A stretch of 64,000 nt of DNA. Source: Gigaspora margarita. Lineage: Eukaryota; Glomeromycota; Glomeromycetes; Diversisporales; Gigasporaceae. Made by a program: the position numbers and the translations under genes. Below, in pieces: positions 45,080 through 55,421 of the stretch. The DNA lies in contig WTPW01000559.1 of the NCBI GenBank assembly GCA_009809945.1, forward strand, positions 207,678 to 271,677, in the 5' to 3' direction. Each line of letters opens with the position of its first letter. Within the stretch, counting starts at the first letter, position 1. Below the pieces are notes generated by a model that had not been told where the DNA came from, searched no databases, and worked only from the letters and a program-made list of their open reading frames with translations.

Positions 45080-45608
45080 GGGTAGAGTATGCCTTGTGTC
45101 GATCACTGTAAATCACCTGCAAATCACATGATTTGATTGGCTAGTTTCGTGTTATCACCAGGGACGGTGAATAATATCAATTTGATTTGCAAAAATATCG
45201 ATCGGTATGGTCAAAAATATCGATTTATATTGATATACTCATGATTGGCCAATTAGAATGCAAAATTTTGTACAACAGTTACAGATAACGTGATATAACG
45301 TGATCAGTCTTCTGACGTGTTTGTTGATTGCCGAAGTTTATCAACGTTTCAAGTTAGCAAATTTATATTGCCCGGCCCGAATTATACTTAATTTTGCCCA
45401 AGTGCATATTGTTACACTGCATTAAAATTTGCGAAAATATTGATTTCCCCATGATTTGGCCTAAAATTATCGTTTTATATATGATCGATACAAATCGATA
45501 TTATTCACCGCCCCTGGTTATCACTCGCAAATTTTTGTTTATCACTCGCAAATCACGTGATCCGATTGGCTAATTTCGCGTGTGATCATCACGGGGTTTA
45601 CTCTACCC
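45080..45608. mobile_element. TTAA-type MITE, copy 4
   Basis: Ends GGTAGAGTATGCC and, from the right, GGGTAGAGTAAACCCC; the right flank is TTAA (45609-45612), the left flank CGAA. The interior contains AATCACGTGATCCGATTGGC and a matching left arm AATCACATGATTTGATTGGC, i.e. a long foldback. Confidence 0.65.
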
Positions 45609-45782
45609 TTAAGAGTAGCGGTAAAATGGCATTTCGAAAGTTTAATTTTTTTTTTTGGGCTTATAAAATTTAAAGCCTGATGTGACATCGATCAGAATTA
45701 CACAAGGTATTGTAATATAACGTATATCGTATGCTAAAATAATCTTTTTCTCAAATAATATTTTTTATCCATGTTTTAATTA

Positions 45783-46840
45783 GATCCAGAAACGAATAAA
45801 TTCATGATGATACTACAATTTGCTAATGGTGGGAACCTGAGGCAATATTTAAAAACAAATGGAACAATAATATCATCAAAATTTCATTAAACTAAATTTC
45901 AAACCAAATTACTGACGGGTTAGACCATTTGCACAAAAATAATATATCATTGTGATTTGGCAAGTATCAATTTATTTATTACTCTAATTTCAATTAATTT
46001 TATTTTCGAATTAATTTTATAACCATTTGATTTAACATTCTTAATAATATTGCAAAATTTTAATTGCGGATTTTTGGTTATCAAGACAAATAGATGATAC
46101 CTACAGCTTTTCATTTTCAATTGCAAAAAGCAGACCTATATATCTTGATCCACAATGTTAGTGCCAGACTGGAAACAACCCCGATGAAAATCAGACATTT
46201 CAGCTTAGGAGTAATTTTTTGGGAGTTTACAAGCAATTTGCATATGTCAATGGAATTTCCACTATTAGAGCCAAAACCGCAGCTTCGCAGATTTGCTGTA
46301 GTATGTGTAGTATGTGAACCTTGTTCAAGATTAAGATAAAGGAAGAGACAAGACCACGATCCTGGTCAGATCTCCTGAAAGAACCCATGAAAGATCGTGA
46401 GCAGACCATAAGAAACTATCACCAAACCCCTAAGATCCCATTGAAAGAAATAACAATAATCGTTGCCAAGCCGTTCCTTGTAAGCACAATCAGATCATCC
46501 GATAGTGCTTAGCTATAAAAGGAAAAGCTTAATTAACGAAATTAGTTTAACAATTGGTGATAGTAAAGCTTGTGCCGTGCCAAGAAAGATCAAAAAAGTT
46601 CTTTTTGATCTTGATCTTCCTCCACATGTAACATCATCCAATAAAACAATGTGCTTATATGAAAACCACCCACAGTTAAGTTCTCATATATCCGATATGC
46701 TAAATCGTATAGGCCTCACAATTATTGGATATATGGTTGTTATCTGTGTGTTTGGTGCTGATTGTATATTGCTGTTGCTGCCCCACCACTGCTAACACCA
46801 TACATTTTTAAACATCGACAAGCTTTCGAGAACTAACGAT
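45783..46840 (+). pseudogene. Kinase pseudogene K1 (copy 2)
   Basis: 45784-45960 reads ETNKFMMILQFANGGNLRQY, then frameshifts, ILTGLDHLHK-like and HCDL scraps; after an intron (donor replaced by GCAAGT) 46050-46250 reads LIADF, SRQIDDTYSFSF, YLDPQC, MKIRHFSLGVIFWEFTS. An inserted segment (46255-46815) follows, then SRYATDDTKLYKKYW, matching DTPTDYAKLFRKCW of the intact gene. Stops and frameshifts throughout. Same interruption as copy 1 at 10895. Confidence 0.75.
46255..46815 (+). other. Insertion of unknown origin inside K1 (copy 2)
   Basis: Homologue of 10896-11515. The longest frame (46505-46795) reads through ACAVPRKIKKVLFDLDLPPH and ends GLTIIGYMVVICVFGADCIL, hydrophobic at its C-terminus. 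The frame is not conserved in copy 1 and no family was recognised. Confidence 0.45.
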
Positions 46841-47139
46841 TCCCGGTACGCAACAGATGATACAAAACTATATAAAAAATATTGGAAGGCTGAATGGAAA
46901 AAATGTGAAATAAAGGTTGCAGTTAAAGCTGTTAAAAGCAATATTGGTAATCACTCATGATGATCGGTTAATTATAAGTTATTACCGTTGACCACTGCTT
47001 AAGTACCTAAGGTTATTCAAAAAATCCGTATTAGTATCTAATTATGTTAAAATAGCAAACCAATATATGTAGTTACCGGTAGTTATACCCAGTGTTGTAC
47101 ATGGACATGGACATGTCCATATCAGTTATCAAAAAAAAC

Positions 47140-48033
47140 ATATAAAATTACTATAAACTTTGAAGAAATGTTGTTCCAAAGTCTACATATCAACTTAAAA
47201 TTAAAATTTTCGGAAACATAGAACAAGGGGAGGACAAAAAGGTAGTACAAAAATCGGATTAAAATTTCACCGATTTTGCACAAACCGAAAATGTAACTTC
47301 ATCAAAAACAAATATTTTCCGATTTTAAGATGAGAGTCGTATGTAAAAACATGCCCTAAACAACTTTACTTAATCGGCGGAAGTAGGTTACCTTATAAGA
47401 AAAATGGGTTATCTATGTACTAAAGTTAAAATTTTTGGGTTTTCAATATAAACCCCTTTTTTCTTATTAGGTAACCTACTTTGGGCTCTTAAGCAAAGTT
47501 GTTCGGCATGTAATTTACTCGCGATCGAGGTCAAACCGCGCTTTCTCGGACTTTTACTAAGTGAAAAATGGGGTTAAAGTTAGAAAAAATTTTTTATTAA
47601 AAAATTTTTTTGAAAAAAAAAATTTTTTTCTAACTTTAACCCCATTTTTCACTTAGTAAAAGGTCCGAGAAAGCGCGTTTTGACCTTAGCGCGAGTAAAA
47701 TTACATGCCAAACAACTTTGCTTAAGAGCCCAAAGTAGGTTACCTAATAAGAAAAAAAGGGTTTTATATTGAAAACCCAAAAATTTTAACTTTAGTACAT
47801 AGATAACCCATTTTTCTTACAAGGTAACCTACTTCCGCCGATTAAGTAAAGTTGTTTAGGGCATGTTTTTACATACGACTCTCATCTTAAAATCGGAAAA
47901 TATTTGTTTTTGATGAAGTTACATTTTCGTTTTGTGCAATATCAGTGAAATTTTAATCTGATTTTTGTACTACTTTTTTGTCCTCCCCTTGTTCTATGTT
48001 TCCGAAAAATTTAATTTTAAGTTGATATGTAGA
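47140..48033. repeat. Near-perfect palindrome, ~430-bp arms
   Basis: The arms mirror around 47605 (AAAAAATTTTTTTGAAAAAA). Matching pairs include AGGTTACCTTATAAGAAAAA (47384) with TTTTTCTTACAAGGTAACCT (47810) and TCGGACTTTTACTAAGTGAA (47549) with its complement (47650). The outer end of the right arm continues at 49881-49935 after the nested element. A single arm also occurs at 22620. Confidence 0.9.
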
Positions 48034-49872
48034 TAGGGTCCGGAATGGGCTGGGTCGGGCTGGGTTTTCATAAACCCAGTAAAATTATTTCCAAGCCCGA
48101 CCCGAACCAAAACCCGGTTCTACCTAGACGGGCCGGGCCCGGGTCGGGCTGACCGGGTTTATCTAGGCCTGACCCGGCCCGTTGGCCCACATATATAGAA
48201 CCAATAAGATTGAAAATAGTTGTTAAACCAGTACACGCTGATAAAAAATTAGCTGAAGGACTTTTCGACCGATTTAATTAAGTTTGCGCAGATATGTGGC
48301 TTGTCGTTATAATGATTTACTCTATTTAATTCACTTTGTTCATAAGTATAATGATAAAAATAAAGAATTTTTAAAACCAAAGTATTTAAAATAAGTTATT
48401 CAGTAGATGAATAAATTTATTATTTTAAAAAAAAAATTACAAATAAATAGTTAGATTATGCTATGTATACCAACAACTTACCCATCATACTATGTATATT
48501 TAGAATCTAAAGTCCCAAATTAAACTACCATATTACATCCAAAATCTAGCCCAAATCTAACTACTATACATCCCGAATGCCAACTATCATGCTATGTACA
48601 CAAATTTAACTACTGTGCTACATCTAGTTCTAACATCCTGAATCTAACTACAATGCTACGTTCAGCCAATATCCCAAATCTAACTACCATGCTAAGCAAC
48701 GCCCAGTCCAGTTTTAATATCCTGAATATAGTTATCATGCTATGTCTAGTTCTAACATTCCGAATCTAACTACCATGATATGTTCAGTTCTAACATCCCA
48801 ACTGTACTATCTAATTACCGTGCTTTACCTAGTTCTAACTACTGCACTAAATCTAGTTCTATTTACTACGCTATTCTGAATCTAACTACTCCACAAATCA
48901 AAATGACAAAAGCAACAATCCCCACTGATTACACCAGTGAAGGCACTAACAAACGGCAACTCAGCAATGATAACAACTCCATAGTGGGCTCTTCAAATAA
49001 AAAGTACCCAGTGAAGGCACACTCATAGAGGCTTGATTGCAAGACACATCTGCAGCAGGGTTGATATGGATGCTGTGAAGAATAATTAGAATAGAAAGAA
49101 TCATCAACTCTTTGTCCAATATTTGTCATGTTAGCAGTATTGTCGACTAATATCAATACTAAAAGTCGATTAGTAATAAAAAAAAAAAGATCAAAAAACT
49201 AATCTTAAATATCAATCTGTGTAACTAGCATTACTGCAGTTATATTTTGCAATATTGGTATTATGTAGATGATTTATTATATTTTACGTATTTTACATGT
49301 TATAAATACTGTCGTATCCTTTTATTAATCTAACTCATAAAATTTAATGGGCCTATCGGGGCTTTACTTATTTGTGCCAGTAATACAAACTCCTAAAAAG
49401 GCAACTACCAATCAGTTAGTCCGAATTTTGATCATTCCAGATCAGCCTGACATGAATTCCGAACACGTGCAGAAAAAGAAAAAAGCAAAAATATGCCAAA
49501 ACTAGTGTTTAAATCGACCTTTTTGCACTAATTAAAAATGTCGGAGACGAAATTTTACATATAATGGGCAACTATCTATAGCCATACCTTCTAAAGCTAA
49601 CCTAATAACCCTAACTTTGCATTTTTACACACTTTGTTTATTTACAAAATTAAATTTCCTTTTTTGGGTTGTATTACCGGCACAAATAAGTAAATCTGCC
49701 TATCGGGTACCCGCAGGCTTTTTTGTAAAGCCTGACCCGACCTGGTATTTTAGCGGGCTTAGCCCGAACCTGAACTGCGATAATTACGGGCCTAAAAAAT
49801 GGGCCCGACCCAGACTTTTGCAGTACCAGGTCGGGCCCGGGCCTGGGTAGCCCAACCCGATTCCGGACCCTA
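48034..49872. mobile_element. hAT-like element nested in the palindrome, TAGGGTCCGGAAT ends
   Basis: 8-bp target duplication TATGTAGA (48026-48033 and 49873-49880), confirmed because the palindrome's left arm shows the uninterrupted sequence. Ends TAGGGTCCGGAATGGGCTGG and, from the right, TAGGGTCCGGAATCGGGTTG, with CGGGCCCGGGTCGGGC-type subterminal repeats. A minisatellite lies at 48440-48900. The 82-codon frame 48780-49028 (GTNKRQLSNDNNS...) is partly minisatellite and not recognisable. A diverged shared module lies at 49510-49625 (minus). Confidence 0.9.
48440..48900 (+). repeat. Minisatellite inside the nested hAT-like element
   Basis: About nine diverged copies of a roughly 45-bp unit: AATCTAACTACCATGCTA followed by TGTCTAGTTCTAACATCC and CG/TG-containing spacers. 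Confidence 0.75.
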
Positions 49873-50759
49873 TATGTAGACTTTGGAACAACAATTCTTC
49901 AAAGTTTATAGTAATTTTATGTTTTTTTTTGATAATTTTATATATAATTTTAGCCAATAATGTGCTTGGACATTTGGACATTTTTGGACATTGTCCATGG
50001 ACATTTGTCCATGTCTAAAGATTGGACTGGACATTTGTCCATGTACAATATTGATCATTGAAAATTATATGGACTGGACCTTTGGACATTGTCCATGGAC
50101 TGTCCATGTCCAATAATTTGCTTGGACATATGTCCATGTACAACACTGGTTATACCCAGGTCTATTCAAGAAATATGCTGTAAGTAATATCCGGGCTTCG
50201 ATCATGGGGTGTATTATTTTTGGAGGATACTGTAAGCGGTGGCCAACAGTAGCTAGGAACATCTATAAAATAAATATTGGAGGAATTAATCCTGACCAAA
50301 TAAATAAGTTTGAGATATTTCAATAACTAATATACGACTGCAGTACTGTAAAAAATTTTATAATTCAGCAAAGATGGTAGGTTATACCATAGATCAGCTG
50401 TAATGAATTTATTTGACAACCAGATCATGTAAAAGACTATATTAAGAAGCCTTACAATTATATATTTGTACTTGTATAGATGCTGACTTTACAATCAATA
50501 GGTTATCCAAATATTAATATATTTTATGGTGTGACTGAAAGGATGTATTTCATTTGGAATAAGTCTATAATTATTTTATCAATTGACTAGTTATTATGAA
50601 CGTTTAAAAAATCAGTCCTTCTAGAGAAATCATGATAGTTTTACAATATGCCAATAGCGGAATCTTAAAATAAGATTTAGAAAGCAATTTTTTAAGATTA
50701 CAATGGAGTGATAACTTCGAATGGCAAAATAGATATCTCAAGGTGTATTTACTTACACT

Positions 50760-51628
50760 TAGAGATAGTAAAATTCCTAGGTTCAGAACCTAAGAATCTG
50801 ATTTTAGAACCTGGTTTTAAAAGCCAGGTTCCAATTTTGGAACCTAGGTTTTTAAATTCATGAGAGGTTTTTAAGTTCATGGTAGGTTGTTAGGTTCTTA
50901 AGTTTTTGGGGTTTAAGTTCTTAGATTCACATCAGGTTCTTAGATTCATTTTCGAAATCAATTAATATAATAAATATAAATAAATAAAAGATGATTAACA
51001 AAAGTTAATTAAAGAGCCAATTAATAACTTATTTTATCAATACAAAAATTTTACGTCTAAAAAAAATGCTACAAGAAATGATGCTAAAAAAAGGAGACTT
51101 ACTCTATGATGCCTAAAACACAATTAAGTTATCAAAATAATAATTTAATAAAAAAGCAACATTGCACAAGTATCAATATAATATTTTTTTGTCGAAAAAT
51201 AAAAAACCAAATTCAAGTAAAGAATGTAATATTTGTCAAAATGATGTTGAAATTTTGGCTTAATTTATTATGAAATTTTATAATTTTGTGGGGTTTTTCA
51301 GTTTTGAGATCCCAAATTTCGACAATATTTATTTATTTACATTTGGTAAAATCCTAAATTATAAAAAGATATAGTTAGCTATAGTTAGCTAACTTTTTTT
51401 TTATGAAAAACAAATAATTTTCGTACTACTTGCATGCTAGCATTCTGATTATGATCATAATATTTTAAAGGAACCAGGTTCAAGAACCAGGTTCAGGAAC
51501 CAGGTTCGGGAACCAGGTCTTGGAACCAGGTTTTGGAACTTTTTAAAAACCAAGTTCTTAAGTTTTTGAAATGGAACTTAAAGGTTCTAGACCAAAAAAC
51601 TGAACTTTAGCCAACTTAACCATCCCTA
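50760..51628. mobile_element. hAT-like element, TAGAGATAG ends, GGTTC repeats
   Basis: 8-bp duplication CTTACACT (50752-50759 and 51629-51636); the empty site is GTACTTACACAGTAAAAACT in copy 1 (12363). Ends TAGAGATAGT and, from the right, TAGGGATGGT. Both subterminal zones are made of GGTTCTTAG and AACCAGGTTC words. No transposase. Confidence 0.9.
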
Positions 51629-52009
51629 CTTACACTGTAAAAACTCTGTTCATGGGGACATTGTTAGTATATTCCTTGGTTTATAAACGCTGTACATTTA
51701 GAGAATTTACTAGCTTGATTATATTTTTATAGCATTCAAAAAATACCTTAGTTCTTGATGATATAATGTTAATTGCTGATGTTGGTTTTTCATGTAAAAT
51801 ACAATAATTTCAAATGAAGATATCATGGGAATTAATGCATGTGTAGAGCTGCAACTTTTCAAGAACCCTTCTCGTTTCTATAATTAAAAAAATCTGACGT
51901 ATATGGCTTGGGCATGACTTTATCTGTTATGGGAGATTACGAGCAGTAGGCCACCTTTCAATCTTTTACATCGGTCACTCTCAAGCACCTCAAACAATGA
52001 GTCAAAAAG

Positions 52010-53389
52010 TGACGGGAATAAATTTTATTGAGCGGAAAATCTTTAAAATAGATTAAGCGTGTTTATTATTAAGGTGACAATACGTAACTTTATACGTAAT
52101 AAAAATATTTTTTATTAGTAAAAGAACAACTTTTTAAAACAAATCACCTTTTTTTATACCTGCCTTGGAAAGTTTTACAATCAATAGAGCATTCTGAGAT
52201 ATCATTCAAGCAACTTTGCTACGGGTCTTCATTCTTGGCATTATCGAATTACTATTTTACTTCTCGCATTAGTAAGTTTTTATGAAAAATAAAAATTCGG
52301 GAAGCCAAAATACAATAGCGAGTATGTTTATAATTTTGATGAATTTTATATATAATAGAGGAATCAAAAAGGGTCCGCTCAAGTTTCGATTCAAAGTTCA
52401 TTGGGATTGATCATAATAAATGAGCACTTGTACGATTACTCACCAATCAAATCGAAAATGATGCTTGAGAAGATTTCAATTACGTCATAAATTTCATATT
52501 CGAATTTTCAACAAAAATTTTATGTAAATATAATATAATTATGCATGAGCACTATTATGATCACATGCTAATTACATTGAGATTGACGCTTGATTATGGT
52601 CATCATCAAAGGTTATTGGCATACATATTTTTCAAGGAAATAGAGAAAATCTGTAGAAATCACTCCGTCACAGTATATAAAATCCATGGGCACATGTTTT
52701 AAAAAGTTTCACATACTTTTGGCTAGAAATGTGCACGTAATTCACATACTTTGTGGCTAAATAGTGCACAAATATTATTAGTAAAATACAGAAGATGCGC
52801 ACATAGAGCACACTGTGCACATAACTTATTGTATATATATTTAGATTTATCCATATAAATTTAATTATATAACAAAGCCATATAGTGCACAAATTTTTAA
52901 TACACTGCAGACAATTGATCAAAATAATAGAAAAATTGATTTTTTAAAATGTAAACAGCATATATCTAACATATAATAATAAGTCATAGTAAGATCTGTC
53001 AGTAAGAGACTTATTTTAAACAAATTAGAAATAATTTATTCATCACCGGGTGAACCCTCACTTTTTTTTATAAAAAAAAAAACAACTTAACTGGATATTA
53101 GCAGGTTAGATATAAGATATTTTGGATGTAAATTTAAGTAAGGGATTTTTTTGTATGAATCCAAAGAGTGGCTTCATAAACAAAATATTGAAATACAAAC
53201 GACTTTTCAAAAAAAATTATTTGTTTTATTATACAAAGTCTATTGGGCGATCATGAAGGTGAAATTTTACGTATTATATGAATATTATATTACTAATATA
53301 TTGTAATTTTTTTTTTATTATATCATATTAATATTATTATATATAATAGGTATGTTGTAAACATAATTAGCCAAAAAGATAGGTTTCTG
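52010..53389. other. Non-coding part of block Q, copy 2
   Basis: Mostly collinear with copy 1. 53040-53290 is the second copy of the shared-module repeat (GGGATTTTTTTGTATGAATC, AAAGAGTGGCTTCATAAACA). 52668-52922 contains a short local repeat on GTGCACATA that gives a meaningless minus-strand frame. Confidence 0.55.
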
Positions 53390-53825
53390 TGAAGGTAGTT
53401 TAGTTTAATGCACAAATGCATGTGGCAAGAAGCTAATTTAGCAATTGTCTTAAAGGACTTGATGTTAATCCAAATTTAGATGAGTATGTTATTCAAGAAA
53501 CATCAAAAGAGGTATTATTAATGTTGATTAATTATAATATTTAAGCCCTTTAACTTATCAATATGCTTTAATAATATGTATAAGTTCAAAAGTTTACAAA
53601 TACTAAGCCTTCTTCAACAGAATATTACCGTATTTACGCGAAATAACGCACACCCCACATACTAATGCTTTAATAAGTATTTAGAGGTGGATCGAAATTA
53701 GACCTTTACCCCGAAATAACGCCCATGCGCGTACTCGAAATAACGCGCATCTCCTCGAAATAACGCGCAGGTGCGTGTTATTTCGCGTAAATACGGTAAT
53801 AGTTTATATGGCATAACCAAAGATA
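53390..53825 (+). pseudogene. Kinase pseudogene K3 (copy 2)
   Basis: 53399-53513 encodes SLMHKCMWQEANLAIVLK followed by DLDVNPNLDEYVIQETSK, uninterrupted, then a GT donor: the beta-3 lysine and helix C of a kinase. The next exon (from about 53577) reads MYKFKSLQ..., breaks, and is cut by the 169-bp element at 53628; it resumes with LYGITK at 53800. Better preserved than copy 1, yet without the rest of the kinase. Confidence 0.7.
53628..53796. mobile_element. TA-flanked mariner-like MITE, 169 bp
   Basis: TA at 53626-53627 and 53797-53798; copy 1 (about 15013) shows the empty site ATATTAATAATTTATATGG. Ends CCGTATTTACGCGAAATAAC in inverted orientation. The interior is repeats of CGAAATAACGCGCAT. 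A single TA duplication suggests Tc1/mariner-type insertion. Confidence 0.85.
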
Positions 53826-53829
53826 TATA

Positions 53830-54086
53830 CCGTATTTGCGCGTAATAACGCGCATGCTCGTTATTTCGAAATTCCATTTGAAAATTGTTTTTTAACTCAA
53901 AATAACGCTCATGCGCGTCCCAAAATAACATCCACCTTAAATATACATACACCATATAACAAAAAAGGTTTCTTCTTGTAATCAAACCTGTCAAAAATAA
54001 TTCGAAATATCGCGTATGCGCGCCTCAAAATAATGCGCATTGTCTTGAAATAACGCGTAGATGTGCGTTATTACGCGTAAATACAG
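53830..54086. mobile_element. TA-flanked mariner-like MITE, 257 bp
   Basis: TA at 53828-53829 and 54087-54088; empty site in copy 1 at about 15036 (AAAGGTATATGTTTTT). Ends CCGTATTTGCGCGTAATAAC and, from the right, CTGTATTTACGCGTAATAAC. Same family as 53628. The minus-strand frame 53698-53994 spans both and is not a gene. Confidence 0.85.
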
Positions 54087-54133
54087 TATTTTTCAATTGA
54101 TATCTGATTTGCCATAGAAATTTTAATCTTATT

Positions 54134-55147
54134 TAAAGATGGGTGACGAAACTATTTCACGATTGACGAAATGGTTTAGTCAATGTTTTCGTTTGACGAT
54201 ACTTTGATGATTGATGAAACTACTGACGATTGATGAAATTATTGACGATTGATGAAACCATTGACGATGATGAATTTATTGACGAAACTATGGATGAAAC
54301 TATAGACGAAACTATTATAATTATAAAACAAAAAGATCGATTCATAAAAGCTTTATTTATTTACTTTTTAAAACTTTGACATGTTTTTCGAAGTAAATTT
54401 TCTGAATCATTGTTTTCATCCTCTACATTATTAAATTTTCACTAATATCTTTGTTTACATTATTCACATTATTTAAACTATCAATATCTTCATATTTCCA
54501 TAATTCTATTTTCAATGGTTCGTTCGTCTTGATGAAATTTGACGATTGACGAAACTGCCAACAATTAACGAAACTACTGATGATGGACGAAACCCTTAGC
54601 GAAATTAATTTGGCTAATAAAATATAAAATGCAAATTGACCTCCTTTGACAAGCTTCATCATGACGATCTCTGGGTATTCTGAATCTTAAATTTCTTTAT
54701 AAGTTACTGCTATTTCATCATAATAAAGATTCATTTAGTTCATAAAAAACATAGTAATCATTTATTTGGCTACGAATTGTTTTCTATTAAATTGTCAGAC
54801 CGTATAACAGTTAACTCCATTAAAATTAACAAGCTAATAAAAAAATCAATTTTAGTTTATTCGTTCAATAGACTTGTCGGATAGATCCGGGTGATTGATG
54901 CAAATCATCGGGAATATCGGATAACTGCGTAAAAACTAATAGAACTGGGCAACGAACAACAAAAATCAATTTCACATGATTCCCAAACCCAAATGCTATA
55001 GATTACTATGAAATTTATGATTTTTCCATACGTTACGTCATTCGTCATCAGTTTAGTTATTCGTCATTTCGTCAACTCGAAGTTTCCTGACGAAATGGTT
55101 TCGTTATAGTCAATGACGAATATTTCGTCATTCGTCACCCATCATTA
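54134..55147. mobile_element. hAT-like element, TAAAGATGGGTGACGAA ends, GACGAAAC repeats
   Basis: 8-bp duplication ATCTTATT (54126-54133 and 55148-55155); the copy-1 site reads TTTAATCTTAATAATGATTC. Ends TAAAGATGGGTGACGAA and, from the right, TAATGATGGGTGACGAA. Subterminal tandem repeats are GACGATTGATGAAACTATT on the left and TCGTCATTCGTCA words on the right. No transposase; the minus-strand frame 54423-54662 is not recognisable. Confidence 0.9.
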
Positions 55148-55421
55148 ATCTTATTAATGATTCACACGTAAATAGATGCCAATACTAAATGTTATTAAGT
55201 GTAACCTTACTCATTCGATTCCAACAAACCAGATTGTATTATCGAGTAAAATTTGCGATATTGATTCTTATTGTTTAAATTAATTTGAAAAAATGCCGCA
55301 TTGTAGAAATCTTTGCAGTTACCATCTATTAATATTTATAAATATACATTTGCATATATGCCTGCATTTTATAAGAATGGTTTAAACCAAAACCTCTTTA
55401 AAATATTGGTTTCGCTAATTA

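Larger units (their letters stand above)
47090..50148. mobile_element. 3-kb hAT-like element, CAGTGTTGT family, containing a giant palindrome
   Basis: 8-bp target duplication GTTATACC (47082-47089 and 50149-50156); empty site at about 11757. Ends CAGTGTTGTACATGGACAT, perfect inverted repeats, with repeated CCATGGACA words near both ends. Inside, 47140-47600 and 47620-48033 plus 49873-49935 form an inverted repeat of about 450-bp arms, the right arm being interrupted by the nested element at 48034. No transposase frame. Same family as 23601-24180. Confidence 0.9.
46865..52010 (+). pseudogene. Kinase pseudogene K2 (copy 2), split by two transposons
   Basis: 46866-46935 reads YWKAEWKKCEIKVAVKAVKS, a kinase beta-2/beta-3 stretch with the VAVK lysine, fused to the tail of K1. 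50480-50541 reads LTLQSIGYPNINIFYGVTE. 50618-50757 plus 51640-51665 gives SREIMIVLQYANSG, a stop, then (after the element at 50760) LHCKNSVHGDIV-like sequence. 51733 onward: KNTLVLDDIMLIADVGFS and KKSDVYGLG. DFG is DVG. Insertions at 47090-50148 and 50760-51628 are later events, since copy 1 lacks them. Confidence 0.7.
45696..55200 (+). repeat. Segmental duplication block Q, copy 2, expanded by insertions
   Basis: Collinear with 10317-15170. It is about twice as long because of elements at 47090-50148, 50760-51628, 53628-53796, 53830-54086 and 54134-55147; each can be removed to restore the copy-1 sequence. About 52500-52945 replaces the copy-1 segment 13230-14325 and includes a local repeat of TTCACATACTTT and GTGCACATA words. 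Confidence 0.85.

Noticed and set aside
53698-53994. 98-codon minus-strand open frame
   Set aside because: It spans two mariner-like MITEs whose insertion sites are proven by the empty copy, so it cannot be an ancestral gene.
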